From contig PAPJ01000032.1 in assembly GCA_002709045.1 (NCBI GenBank), positions 1-58,177 on the forward strand: a stretch of 58,177 bases of DNA, given 5' to 3'. Under the pieces are notes generated by a model. The model was not told the DNA's origin. It made no database searches and saw nothing but the letters and a program-made list of their open reading frames with translations. Below, one piece after another: positions 1-8,237 of the stretch (its first letter is position 1; the number at the start of each line of letters is the position of its first letter). Both the position numbers and the translations under genes were made by a program. Origin of the DNA: Planctomycetaceae bacterium (GTDB lineage: Bacteria > Planctomycetota > Planctomycetia > Pirellulales > Pirellulaceae).

Positions 1-231
1 AATGAATCTGAATGATATTAGATTTTATCGGCATTAAGGCCGCACATCCATATTGATATAAACAGATCGCTATCACGATTCACTTAAAGACGACGCCTTA
101 TAGCTCAATATATGCAATCTTTTTAATAACTACGACGTCTTTCACAACGACCAAAGAGCAGAGGACACTCTATCACGGGCAGCCTTCAATAACAAACTTG
201 CCTTTTTTTAAGGGAGGCTTAATGCAAGGCC

Positions 232-259
232 TTCCCATTAATTTACACGGACTTATAAT
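232..259 (+). promoter_or_regulatory. Probable sigma-70-type promoter of the initiator tRNA gene
   Basis: A perfect TATAAT -10 box lies at 254-259, with a weak -35 (TTCCCA, 232-237, 4 of 6 consensus bases) 16 bases upstream. Transcription would start near 266, about seven bases before the mature tRNA. The -10 is convincing; the -35 is only suggestive. The first 230 bases of the window hold no other feature I can recognise. Confidence 0.5.
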
Positions 260-272
260 GAGACTTAACTAT

Positions 273-346
<74 letters not shown>

Positions 347-369
347 CTTGCAGACTTTCTGCTAACAGA

Positions 370-395
370 GCCTTCAGGAGACTGGAGGCCTTTTT
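370..395 (+). terminator. Rho-independent terminator of the tRNA gene
   Basis: GCCTTC (370-375) pairs with GGAGGC (384-389), with one G:U wobble and an eight-base loop, and is followed by a T-run at 391-395. It lies 24 bases after the tRNA. The remaining spacer to 619 shows nothing recognisable. Confidence 0.75.
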
Positions 396-619
396 ATTGG
401 ACCGCAGCAAAGTATTTACGTTTCCTCTAACAATGTGTGTTGCGGGCCAACTCTTCAACTAGCGTCGTCTATAAAACACGCTGATAGAATTCGCAAGGAC
501 TGAATCAAGCGGACTTAGCAATCCTGACCACGCATTCATTCCTTCCTAATTCCTTTAGCACATACAAACCACCACACAATGTTTAACGATCGAAGATAAA
601 CACTTTTAGCCGATTTATC

Positions 620-1000
620 ATGAACAGAAATACGGATAAATCACGTACCATAGCGATTTATTTATCTTTTGTGTATTACGTTGTTCTAAGCATTCTCCAG
701 TTGGCTCCGATACCACAACCCACAGATTCAACGATCAGCACCAGCGTAATTCATACGCTGTTAGATTACGATTTTTACAGCCATTTTTTTGCTCTGCTTA
801 TAGGTGGCATGCTGCTTGCATCGTGGCGCATAAAAGGCTCCAGCCTATTAACAATCGCAATCCTACTGGCCATATTACTAGAAGTCCTTCAACTAACGAC
901 TAACGCCCGCGAGTTTGAATTAACGGACTTATTTGCGAACGTTATCGGTACATTCATCGGAGTCTGGCTAGCGTTCAATTCGATTTTTAAGGACAAATGA
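620..1000 (+). CDS. VanZ-like membrane protein
   Basis: This 126-residue protein has about four hydrophobic segments (roughly 10-30, 52-68, 76-95, 104-120). It carries the conserved polar pattern of the VanZ-like family: His55 in the second helix, then Glu88 and Gln91, Arg97, Asp103, Asn107 and Gly110 in the ELTDLFANVIG stretch. The length is normal for a short VanZ-like protein. VanZ itself gives low-level teicoplanin resistance, but most family members have no known role, and nothing nearby suggests antibiotic resistance. No clear Shine-Dalgarno precedes the ATG. It stands alone between the tRNA and an unrelated gene. Confidence 0.7.
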   Translation: MNRNTDKSRTIAIYLSFVYYVVLSILQLAPIPQPTDSTISTSVIHTLLDYDFYSHFFALLIGGMLLASWRIKGSSLLTIAILLAILLEVLQLTTNAREFELTDLFANVIGTFIGVWLAFNSIFKDK

Positions 1001-1075
1001 GCCGTCACAGGCCTTTCCTGTAATTCAAGCTGTTAATAATATAATACGAAAGCTCTTACCTGCTAGGAACCTATT

Positions 1076-1633
1076 TTGGCTATCGTACTTTCCCAAACAG
1101 ACCAACCTTCTACGACACACCGGGATTTCGAGGAGGAACTAGTCGCGGTCCTTTTAATGAAGGACGGGCTGGAGGTTTCCATCATTGGAGACGTTGCCAA
1201 CATCGAAGCTGACAGTACTGATGCGCTCTGCCTGGAGGGTGTGCGGGGGAACCTTTTTTTTATCTCCTGGTATAATGATGAGCAGGCGAAACTTCACTTG
1301 GAATCTGCCGGTGTCGTTGGAACATATGACGGTCACCGTGCCCCAGCGACACTGCTAATCGCCAGCCCGGGACATTATGATCCGCTCCAACGCAAGATAC
1401 ACTGTCTCAACCTGTCTCAATTCGAAAAACCCATTGACGCTCGACGTGTAATCTTAAAGACTCTTGAAGAAACTCAAAAAGCTCGGTCAGAACATAATCA
1501 ACAACAACAGACGCCTCTAAATGACCGGCCTCTGGCTCCGCCGACTAGACCGATGCCTAAACGCCAGCAACCCCGAACTACCGGAGACGACTTAGATTCA
1601 TTACTCGACGCTTTCGATGATATTGATGTTTAA
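1076..1633 (+). CDS. Conserved-looking protein of unknown function, acidic C-terminus
   Basis: I do not recognise this 185-residue soluble protein. Residues 15-140 read as a mixed alpha/beta domain with several beta-strand-like stretches (for example GNLFFISWY and APATLLIASPG). The last 45 residues are low-complexity: rich in Gln and Pro, then a basic patch, then an acidic tail (DDLDSLLDAFDDIDV), which could be a docking peptide. The start is TTG at 1076, with a weak GGAA-type ribosome site (around 1066); the next in-frame Met is at residue 28 and would cut into the folded part. The stop overlaps the end of the convergent thioesterase gene by four bases. Confidence 0.6.
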   Translation: MAIVLSQTDQPSTTHRDFEEELVAVLLMKDGLEVSIIGDVANIEADSTDALCLEGVRGNLFFISWYNDEQAKLHLESAGVVGTYDGHRAPATLLIASPGHYDPLQRKIHCLNLSQFEKPIDARRVILKTLEETQKARSEHNQQQQTPLNDRPLAPPTRPMPKRQQPRTTGDDLDSLLDAFDDIDV

Positions 1634-2034
1634 CTCGACAGTTCAAAATCACCTTTACCTCCAAGCCACTTCGGGACGCGAGTGACTTTACCAGCTTTGG
1701 TCAAACAACCAACTCTGGTAGTTCCCTGTACAATCAAATCATCGCCGCGAGTAATTTGATATTCATGAATTATCGCGGCCCCTTTGGCCGAGATGACTCG
1801 TGTATCTACCTGCAATTGATCATCAAAATAGGCTGGTTGAAAATAGTTCACTTCGACTTTAGCCACGACCAACATTAGCCCGGCTTCTTCCACATCCCGG
1901 TAGCTTATTCCCAGGGCCCGCAAATATTCAATGCGTGCCTTTTCAAAGTATGTCAAATAATTTCCATGATGAACAATCCCCTGTCCATCAGTTTCCTGAT
2001 ACCGAACACGTATATCTATTTTGTGACTTTCCAC
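1630..2034 (-). CDS. Hot-dog fold acyl-CoA thioesterase (YbgC/4-hydroxybenzoyl-CoA thioesterase type)
   Basis: The 134-residue length and the N-terminal motif RYQETDGQGIVHHGNYL, followed by FEKARIEYLR, are typical of the YbgC/4HBT family. These enzymes hydrolyse acyl-CoA or acyl-ACP thioesters as hot-dog dimers or tetramers. Asp16 sits at the position of the catalytic aspartate of 4-hydroxybenzoyl-CoA thioesterase. The central VEVNYFQPAYFDDQLQV strand pattern also fits. In many bacteria ybgC lies beside tol-pal, but not here, so the physiological substrate cannot be inferred from context. It is a single minus-strand gene whose 3' end overlaps the preceding plus-strand gene by four bases. Confidence 0.85.
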   Translation of the reverse strand: MESHKIDIRVRYQETDGQGIVHHGNYLTYFEKARIEYLRALGISYRDVEEAGLMLVVAKVEVNYFQPAYFDDQLQVDTRVISAKGAAIIHEYQITRGDDLIVQGTTRVGCLTKAGKVTRVPKWLGGKGDFELSS

Positions 2035-2142
2035 TGTGGAATCCCCTCAGTTTTGTTTTTATTCTTTTGATTTCGATCATTGCAAGTTATCGTATCTAAG
2101 TAACCTTACCTTATTTCACTTCATACTAAAGACGGGGTTCCC

Positions 2143-2634
2143 ATGAGTTTTGGCGAAGACGGCTTTACGGAATTATCAACGATGCGAGGCCGGGATTACC
2201 CTGCATTGACGCAATTTACCATCTTTCTCGAAAATCGCGTTGGTCAGTTAATGGAAGTGATCAGGCGATTCGAAGGGTCTCAAGTGCGTATTCTCGCCCT
2301 TACGATTAACGACTCAACCGAGTGTGCATTTGGACGCTTCTTGTTAAGCAATCCGGAAACCGGACGTGAGGTTCTTGAACGATCCGGCCTACCGATGATA
2401 GAAAGCCAGTTAATTGCTTTAGAGTTACCCGACACAAACCAACCTTTATTGAATGTTTGCACCGCCCTTCTTCAGGCAGAACTCAATATTACGCAAACCT
2501 ATCCGCTGTTCTCCCGTCCTCATGGCCGACCCGTTGTAGCACTAATGGTCGATAACATTGACCTAGCCGTCGAAACGCTCACCGACAAGGGATTTAACCT
2601 TATCACCGAAGACGATTTGTTGTTTGACGAATAA
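2143..2634 (+). CDS. Tandem ACT-domain protein, probable small-molecule sensor
   Basis: The 163-residue protein appears to consist of two ACT-like beta-alpha-beta units. The first spans about 22-90 (TQFTIFLENRVGQLMEVIRRF followed by the RILALTIND strand); the second spans about 95-160 (LNVCTALLQAELNITQTYPL and VVALMVDNIDLAVETL). ACT domains bind amino acids or other small ligands and usually regulate an attached enzyme. Here no enzyme domain is present, so it may regulate a separate partner. Stand-alone ACT proteins of this length are common in planctomycetes. It is followed by an independent promoter, so it looks monocistronic. Confidence 0.7.
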   Translation: MSFGEDGFTELSTMRGRDYPALTQFTIFLENRVGQLMEVIRRFEGSQVRILALTINDSTECAFGRFLLSNPETGREVLERSGLPMIESQLIALELPDTNQPLLNVCTALLQAELNITQTYPLFSRPHGRPVVALMVDNIDLAVETLTDKGFNLITEDDLLFDE

Positions 2635-2678
2635 AGAACATTAAATAGTTAACCAATGAAACCGCTTAGTTTCTATAA

Positions 2679-2706
2679 TTGACTTAAATAATACCAGTTT
2701 TAATAA
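2679..2706 (+). promoter_or_regulatory. Possible sigma-70-type promoter for the small membrane protein gene
   Basis: TTGACT (2679-2684) and TAATAA (2701-2706) are separated by 16 bases in the AT-rich spacer before the gene at 2759. The ribosome site AGGA follows about eight bases before the ATG. This is a consensus match by eye only. Confidence 0.4.
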
Positions 2707-2758
2707 CCGAAAATAAAATTGTGTATATCGTTTTAATATTACGGTATTAGGAACAGTT

Positions 2759-3235
2759 ATGGCTAACGACAATTATGATTTAGAAATCGAAGCGGAAATT
2801 CGGGAAAATTTAAAGCAGCAGACCGGAGAATGGTCTATTTGTACTTTTCTAGTATTCCTAAGTGCCGTTTTAGTACTTTTGTTATGCCACTTGTATGAAG
2901 TACCGGCTAAAGGACGTATTGAACAGCTCGATTTAACAACGACGCTCACTACAATTTTTACATTTGAAACTAACGCCGATTTTTCAGTCGACATTGCAGT
3001 TGTTATTCTACTAATCTCAATTATGAGTTCATTTTGCGGGCTTATAAGCCTAGTGGCTGATAAGAATAATACGAAAACGTGGTTAATGCGAAGTTTAACA
3101 CTAGGTCCCTTATTGCCAATCTTTTTTAGTGTCGTAATGATCATGTTGATCGCTTCTAATTACAATGACAAAAGTATTATTCAGGACATCATTGGTACAA
3201 CAGATACCATTGAAATCAACGTCTCCGCCGACTAA
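2759..3235 (+). CDS. Small membrane protein of unknown function
   Basis: This 158-residue protein has an acidic N-terminal stretch (about 1-22) and three clear membrane segments (about 26-46, 77-99 and 112-132), with a hydrophilic loop between the first two. I recognise no family or catalytic motif. It has a good AGGA ribosome site. The next gene begins 63 bases downstream on the same strand and also encodes a membrane protein, so the two may be co-transcribed with the HD gene that follows, but no shared function can be stated. Confidence 0.6.
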   Translation: MANDNYDLEIEAEIRENLKQQTGEWSICTFLVFLSAVLVLLLCHLYEVPAKGRIEQLDLTTTLTTIFTFETNADFSVDIAVVILLISIMSSFCGLISLVADKNNTKTWLMRSLTLGPLLPIFFSVVMIMLIASNYNDKSIIQDIIGTTDTIEINVSAD

Positions 3236-3298
3236 TACTTTGTATTTTTGGTAAACTGACAGCCTCTAATCTTTTCTTTTAGGCTAAGAGGTAGCATT

Positions 3299-3985
3299 AT
3301 GGCTATTGATGTCATTTGCACTGGTTGCCACAAGCGATTCCAGGTAAGCGAACAATTTGCGGGCCAAAAGGGCCCCTGTCCGGGTTGTAAAACGATGATC
3401 GAGATACCCAATCTCGAGGATATCGTTGTCGTCCACGAACGTGAGACAACCAAGACTGGCGCACCGGCCAGGATTGATTCTATTAAACGTCAAAAAACAA
3501 CCGTGAATAAATCAGAGTTCATTCTCGCGGTAGCCGCTTTTTCGATGGGGCTGATTGTTGCATTAATCACTCGTTTCACTCTCTCAGAAGCTAACCAGCA
3601 TCCGGGTATGCTGCTTGCAATTTCGGCGGGATGCCTGCTGGGTATTGGGACCTCTTTACTCGGATACATAGTACTACGTGGTCAGGATACCGAAATTCGT
3701 AACGACAGGAAAACGATTATTAAAGGCTGCCTTGTCGGAGTGTTATATACTTTTTTTTGGCGACTGCAAGAATTGATAACAAGCGGTGTTTTGACACCGG
3801 ATGGCAATATCATTTTGCCTGGCGTCATTATCCTTGTAATTACATTAGTAGTGATTGCATCATTCGTACCCATGGCGGTATTTGAATTTGAATATACTCA
3901 GGGGTTAGTCCACGTAATACTTTTTATTAGTGCTCTTGCCATCTACAGCCTGATTCTGGGTGACATAGCGTTGATCATCAAATAG
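3299..3985 (+). CDS. Zinc-ribbon membrane protein
   Basis: The N-terminus has a compact zinc-ribbon-like motif with four cysteines (Cys7, Cys10, Cys27, Cys30) in a CxxC...CPxC arrangement, similar to the small MJ0042-type zinc fingers often found at the start of planctomycete membrane proteins. A basic linker (about 50-65) leads to about five hydrophobic segments between 65 and 225. The ribbon would face the cytoplasm if the linker follows the positive-inside rule. Function is unknown. The stop is six bases before the start of the HD-domain gene, a strong sign of co-transcription and perhaps of a shared role. Confidence 0.6.
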   Translation: MAIDVICTGCHKRFQVSEQFAGQKGPCPGCKTMIEIPNLEDIVVVHERETTKTGAPARIDSIKRQKTTVNKSEFILAVAAFSMGLIVALITRFTLSEANQHPGMLLAISAGCLLGIGTSLLGYIVLRGQDTEIRNDRKTIIKGCLVGVLYTFFWRLQELITSGVLTPDGNIILPGVIILVITLVVIASFVPMAVFEFEYTQGLVHVILFISALAIYSLILGDIALIIK

Positions 3986-3991
3986 GTAATC

Positions 3992-5266
3992 ATGATGTCG
4001 ATTCAGGAGCTCAAAGCACTCGAAGGTAGCAATTCGTTTATACGCATTGCATTCCAGCAGGATATTCCAGTTACTCCGAGAGTATTACGACTGGTCGATT
4101 CCACTGCGTTTCAGCGGCTGAAACGGATACCTCAACTTGGATTTGTTAGGAATGTTTATCCCTCGGCAACACATACCCGTTTCGAGCATTCGCTCGGCGT
4201 TTATCACCTGGCTCTGCAATATATACGCCATTTCCAAACGAACGAGCATTTTGTCGAGGAAATAACTTTTCGCGAAATAGAAATCTTCATCCTGGCTGCT
4301 TTACTGCATGACATCGGACACTGGCCCTATTGTCACCCCATGGAGGATATGTATCTTCGTGATATTCCACGCCATGAATATTTTGCTGAACGGGCGATAA
4401 CAACGGGGGAGGTTGCAACACTCGTGTCAAAAGATTGGTCCGTCTCTCCGGGCGAGGTTATTAACTTTCTTAAAGGCGACAACGATCACCCAGGACAACA
4501 GTTTCTCTATCGCTTGCTTTCCAGTCCCATTGACATCGATAAACTTGACTATCTTCAACGCGATAGTCTTCATGCCGGGGTTCCTTACGGGCGTAACTTT
4601 GACAGTAATCGTCTTATTAAAGGCCTCCGATTTTCATCTTCCTCAAGCAAACTACGTATTTCCAATAAATCATTAACCGCCACTGAAATGATGGTTTTCG
4701 CGAGGTATGTCATGTTTTCCGAAGTTTATTGGCACCGGACTGTTCGCAGCGCCACATCAATGTTGCAACGAACTATTTATGAACTCCGGGACGATACCGA
4801 TATCCTTAATGCTCTCATTGAGTCAACAGAGACTGAATTTCAATCTATTCTTTGCGATTCAGACCAGACCGGTATTGCTAACCGCCTATTTGGAAATAGC
4901 CGTCAACTCTATAAGTCAATTTATGAAACCAATGCCAACACAGACGGAGAAGTTTATTGTGCTGCACTTCGTCACGATTTCACCGGCCTGATGACCGCGT
5001 CAAGTCGGCTTGCGACGCTTCTGGGAGTAGAGCCCGAGGACGTTATTATCGACGCGGCGCCGCAGCAGCTTGAAGTCCAATTTAATATGGAGGTAATTGA
5101 TGAGAAAACGGGATTGATTCAGGCATTGTCCGAAGTTTCTCCGGTAGTAAAGGCGCTCGCAACTGATCAATTTGACCATTATGTTAAACGGCTACGAGTA
5201 TTCGTACCGATAGAACACAGAGCAATATCAGTTGATCGAAAAGCAATCATTGAATCACTGGCCTAA
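3992..5266 (+). CDS. HD-domain metal-dependent phosphohydrolase (dNTPase/SAMHD1-like)
   Basis: The 424-residue protein has the full HD signature: HTRFEHSLGVYHLA near residue 60, the HD pair in LLHDIGHWPYCHPMED near 106, and the later Asp in PIDIDKLDYLQRDSLHAG near 180. This pattern is typical of HD phosphohydrolases related to deoxynucleoside triphosphate triphosphohydrolases and SAMHD1, whose His/Asp residues bind divalent metal and cleave phosphate from nucleotides. The exact substrate is not certain from sequence. The C-terminal 200 residues are a helical extension ending in a small beta-rich part. It follows a membrane zinc-ribbon gene by six bases and converges with the next gene. Confidence 0.8.
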   Translation: MMSIQELKALEGSNSFIRIAFQQDIPVTPRVLRLVDSTAFQRLKRIPQLGFVRNVYPSATHTRFEHSLGVYHLALQYIRHFQTNEHFVEEITFREIEIFILAALLHDIGHWPYCHPMEDMYLRDIPRHEYFAERAITTGEVATLVSKDWSVSPGEVINFLKGDNDHPGQQFLYRLLSSPIDIDKLDYLQRDSLHAGVPYGRNFDSNRLIKGLRFSSSSSKLRISNKSLTATEMMVFARYVMFSEVYWHRTVRSATSMLQRTIYELRDDTDILNALIESTETEFQSILCDSDQTGIANRLFGNSRQLYKSIYETNANTDGEVYCAALRHDFTGLMTASSRLATLLGVEPEDVIIDAAPQQLEVQFNMEVIDEKTGLIQALSEVSPVVKALATDQFDHYVKRLRVFVPIEHRAISVDRKAIIESLA

Positions 5267-5270
5267 GTAT

Positions 5271-6110
5271 TTACGCAACGCGCCTTAACGGCAGCTCGAT
5301 CGTGGCCTGTAAGGCTTCAAGCAGATCATCATTTTGAAATGGTTTAGCCATTACATCGCAATGCAATCGATCCTGAATCTGCACTCGTTCCTGTGCAGTA
5401 ATATTATCAGCTACCAAAAGTGTTATTTTATCCGTTGTCGGCATCCTCATTAAAACCCGCACTTCCGCTCGATTGCGAACCACAGCGATTCCACAACAGC
5501 CGGATTTCAACCGGTTTGCACCCTCGCTGGATATCGACTTTAATTCTGCTATTCTGTATTGCTTGCAGGACCAGCCATTATTTTCAACGGCAATCTTTAT
5601 TCCACCAATTGCATCGCGGTGCCCATAGAGCCGTACTAACATTTGTTTTTTTAACGTTTCTTTTGAAACGCCGATGGAGAGCCACCAATTAAGTGATTCA
5701 CGTGAGGAAAACAGAGGGCGATATTCCGCGATTTTTGAGCCGTCATCTCGCATGCAGCTAATCAACCGACGAATCCTCGGGATCGCCTCTGTGTCGCGTA
5801 TATTAATTACGCCCGGATAGGGATTACCGCTACGGGCAGCCCCTTCATTCCAACGACCATTAACAACAATAAACAACGCCAATGGAAACCGTCGTCTTAT
5901 TTTTTGAAGTTCTGCGTTAGAATAGGGCCTGCGTCTGGCCTGTTGAATAATCACAAGGCGTACGTCGGCGTCGGCGACCTTGCCACCCTTCGGGATATTC
6001 AATGAGACTCTAAGTAATTCAAGATTGAGTTCTTGTAACTTTTCGACGGGGATGAGCGGCGGTTGTCCCAGCATTTCCAAAAGGCCGACACTAATCACTG
6101 AATTTGCCAT
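5271..6110 (-). CDS. Planctomycete protein with degenerate response-regulator receiver-like folds
   Basis: I choose the ATG at 6110 (279 residues) because the reading frame upstream (open to an ATG at 6242) has no ribosome site, while GGA lies about 11 bases before 6110. The C-terminal 110 residues look like a receiver domain (CCGIAVVRNRAEVRVLMRM, DKITLLVADN, DVMAKPFQNDDLLEAL with the KPF end motif), but the usual phospho-acceptor Asp is not obvious. A second, more divergent unit around 50-130 carries FIVVNGRWNEGAARSGNPYP, a pattern I associate with conserved planctomycete proteins of unknown function. It may be a signalling scaffold that is not phosphorylated. Confidence 0.5.
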   Translation of the reverse strand: MANSVISVGLLEMLGQPPLIPVEKLQELNLELLRVSLNIPKGGKVADADVRLVIIQQARRRPYSNAELQKIRRRFPLALFIVVNGRWNEGAARSGNPYPGVINIRDTEAIPRIRRLISCMRDDGSKIAEYRPLFSSRESLNWWLSIGVSKETLKKQMLVRLYGHRDAIGGIKIAVENNGWSCKQYRIAELKSISSEGANRLKSGCCGIAVVRNRAEVRVLMRMPTTDKITLLVADNITAQERVQIQDRLHCDVMAKPFQNDDLLEALQATIELPLRRVA

Positions 6111-6300
6111 AGTTACATATTTCCTAACATCGAGACTCCGAATTATATTCGTTATAGCCGTCCTGAGTGAATAGTGATTAGTCGGCCGTTCAAGTCTTAT
6201 ATGTTTGTGGGATATCGACGTTGACACCATTAGCCAATTCATGGGAAGTTAATCGAAAGCAACAGGGACGTTGCCAACGATAGAAACCAACGACTTTTGA

Positions 6301-7806
6301 TTGACTGCCATGGACCCGGCTTCCCACCCTTTCAAATTAAGTCAGCATTTACCAAATTTCCGTCCGTTTAATACGAGCGAAATCGAATTTGTGTGCATCT
6401 CGACAGATGGTTCCACCTGCTCACCTGGTGATCTTTTCATTGCCCTCGTCACGGCGGATGGTGATGGGCATAATGATGTACAACTTGCAATTGAGAATGG
6501 TGCTGCTGGAATTCTGGCAGAACGTTTACTACCCATCCAGTATCCATTATTTCTTGTGGAGGATACACGAACAGCTTTCTCTGAACTTAGTCAGGTCATT
6601 TACGCGCAAACAGAAACCGATACGGAATTAATAACAATAGCAATAACCGGCAGTACGGCTGTCGCGGCTACCTCCCGCTTGCTGGCACACATGTTTGAGA
6701 CATCCGATTGTAGTTGCCAGGTCATCTCGACACCTGAGAATAGTACGCCGCAGGAGGCATTCATGTATCAGGCAAAGTCGCTCCAAGAGCTGTCCGCGGC
6801 GTCTATCCAATACGCTATTGTCGAATTATCCGCTGAACACCTTGCCACGAGACTATTCGATACATTGTCGTTTGACTTTCTGGTCGTAACTTCTGTCGAA
6901 AATCATTCCCCGGAATTTGACGGGACAACTCAGGCTTACAACAATAGCTATCAACGAGCCTTTGAGAGGCTTCATCAACAGGGTGTTGCTGTTCTTAATT
7001 TCGCTGACCCTGTCACCCGTTTTGAATTTGTTCCGGATAACCGAGCGTTTCTTACGATCGGGCCGAATGACGAATCTGACATCTGGGTCCAACACCTCGA
7101 ACACGGTCGACTTGGCCAAAGTTTTATCGTCCACGCCGGAGCTGATTCTCAGGAAATTTTTTCTCCTATCCTTGGTCATCAACATGTGTTCAATTGTCTA
7201 ATGTCGATTGCCGTTGGCCTGCTACTCCATTTGCCATTGCGAAGACTTTGCGAATCGATTCGGAGCTATAAAAGTACACCCGGTCAACTCCAACGCGTCG
7301 ATCGAGGACAGGCATTTGACGTGTATATTGACCGCGCAAATACTGCCAAAGACCTTAACCGAGCGGTATTAGCTTTACGACAGATTACTGAAGGTAAGCT
7401 AATCCTTGTTTACGGTCCTTCCTCGGAACACTCGAAGATTGAACGTGCCGAAATGGGGCGAGTAGCGGAACGATTCACTGACGTTTCGATTATTACAGAA
7501 AACAACGCCGCTTATGAGAATCCTCTGGAAATTGCCCACGACGTACTGGATGGTTATCTTAGATCCGCAGATGCCTATATTATACCCGGCCGTGAAAGGG
7601 CGATTGTCTTCGGTCTGACGACAGCAGAATCAGGCGACACTGTATTAATCGCCGGTAAAGGTGACAACACTTTCGACATCCTTGGCAACGAGACCTTCTA
7701 TTTTGATGACACTGAAATCGCCGCCATATGCATTGAAGAAATTCTAAATCCTGTTGCCAAATATGGTCGTGACCTTTTTCGCTTTGAAGATTACGCAGAT
7801 GGATAA
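6301..7806 (+). CDS. MurE-like Mur ligase homologue lacking the ATP-binding loop (probable pseudoenzyme)
   Basis: All three Mur ligase domains can be followed over 501 residues. The N-terminal domain has the MurE pattern (STDGSTCSPGDLFIAL, then AIENGAAGILAE), the central domain begins at ITIAITGS, and the C-terminal domain starts near PGQLQRVDRG and ends with DTVLIAGKGDNTF. Key residues are lost. The P-loop, normally GTNGKTTT, reads GSTAVAAT at 117-124, so the phosphate-binding Lys is replaced by Val. The VDYAHTPD segment reads YIDRANTAKD, and the DNPR motif that reads diaminopimelate is ENNAAYENP. I infer a regulatory or structural homologue of MurE, not an active UDP-MurNAc-tripeptide synthetase. 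The start could also be a few codons downstream. Confidence 0.75.
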   Translation: MTAMDPASHPFKLSQHLPNFRPFNTSEIEFVCISTDGSTCSPGDLFIALVTADGDGHNDVQLAIENGAAGILAERLLPIQYPLFLVEDTRTAFSELSQVIYAQTETDTELITIAITGSTAVAATSRLLAHMFETSDCSCQVISTPENSTPQEAFMYQAKSLQELSAASIQYAIVELSAEHLATRLFDTLSFDFLVVTSVENHSPEFDGTTQAYNNSYQRAFERLHQQGVAVLNFADPVTRFEFVPDNRAFLTIGPNDESDIWVQHLEHGRLGQSFIVHAGADSQEIFSPILGHQHVFNCLMSIAVGLLLHLPLRRLCESIRSYKSTPGQLQRVDRGQAFDVYIDRANTAKDLNRAVLALRQITEGKLILVYGPSSEHSKIERAEMGRVAERFTDVSIITENNAAYENPLEIAHDVLDGYLRSADAYIIPGRERAIVFGLTTAESGDTVLIAGKGDNTFDILGNETFYFDDTEIAAICIEEILNPVAKYGRDLFRFEDYADG

Positions 7807-7877
7807 TCTAAGGTAATTATTTTTAGTTACCGCATTAACTAAGCACTCGTCCAGCGTAAGCAACAGGACTTTGTTAA

Positions 7878-8075
7878 TACAACATACTCGAGCCGCTGCT
7901 GGCATCATTAGTTAAGCATTTACCGATCATCCGAACTGCCGGAGGGCCTTTCAAAGCAACGGACGTTACCATGCAACACGTATGCGGGTTCCGCTTATTC
8001 CACCGGTATTTTGCTGGCAGACGTGCTCCGGCCGGTTTAATTACTGATAATGCTTCTACCTTTCTTGGTTGCTAA
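7878..8075 (+). other. Open frame resembling a retroelement-type integrase core fragment
   Basis: In the 431-base gap between the MurE-like and SDR genes, one frame stays open for 65 codons after a TAA at 7875. Its only ATG is at 7971. The end reads RYFAGRRAP then LITDNASTFLG, which resembles the RRGxPxxIxSDNxxxFxG block of retroelement integrases, and upstream LPIIRTAGGPFKATDV resembles the LPxxRVxxxxPFxxTGVD block that precedes it in BEL/Pao-type elements. The usual 60 or so residues between these blocks are missing. It has no start near the front and no ribosome site, so at most it is a decayed remnant; chance resemblance is quite possible. The rest of the gap shows nothing recognisable except a weak promoter. 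Confidence 0.2.
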
Positions 8076-8173
8076 TAAAATCATTACTACGATGGTATTC
8101 CAGGTCACGAACCCCTCGGATATATATTACTCCTATGAATGTTATTAGTTATAAACACAATGGCTTGACATCA

Positions 8174-8201
8174 TTTACGGGACTCAACTTGCCACTACAA
8201 T
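8174..8201 (+). promoter_or_regulatory. Weak candidate promoter of the SDR gene
   Basis: TACAAT (8196-8201) could be a -10 box, with TTTACG (8174-8179) as a -35 at 16-base spacing. The nearby perfect TTGACA (8165-8170) is 25 bases from this -10, which is too far. Confidence 0.3.
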
Positions 8202-8237
8202 AGAAGCGAATGATCTTTTTATTTTGTTGGAAAAACC

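Noticed and set aside
1..230. Short open frames at the left edge
   Set aside because: All are under 40 codons with no recognisable motif or ribosome site; nothing there can be supported as a gene.
3263..3291. CCTCT that could pair with the AGAGG ribosome site of the zinc-ribbon gene
   Set aside because: Five pairs across a 19-base loop in AT-rich DNA is expected by chance; no sign of a riboswitch or regulatory element.
8165..8170. Perfect TTGACA before the SDR gene
   Set aside because: The nearest TACAAT is 25 bases away, too far for a sigma-70 promoter; a weaker -35 at 8174 fits better.
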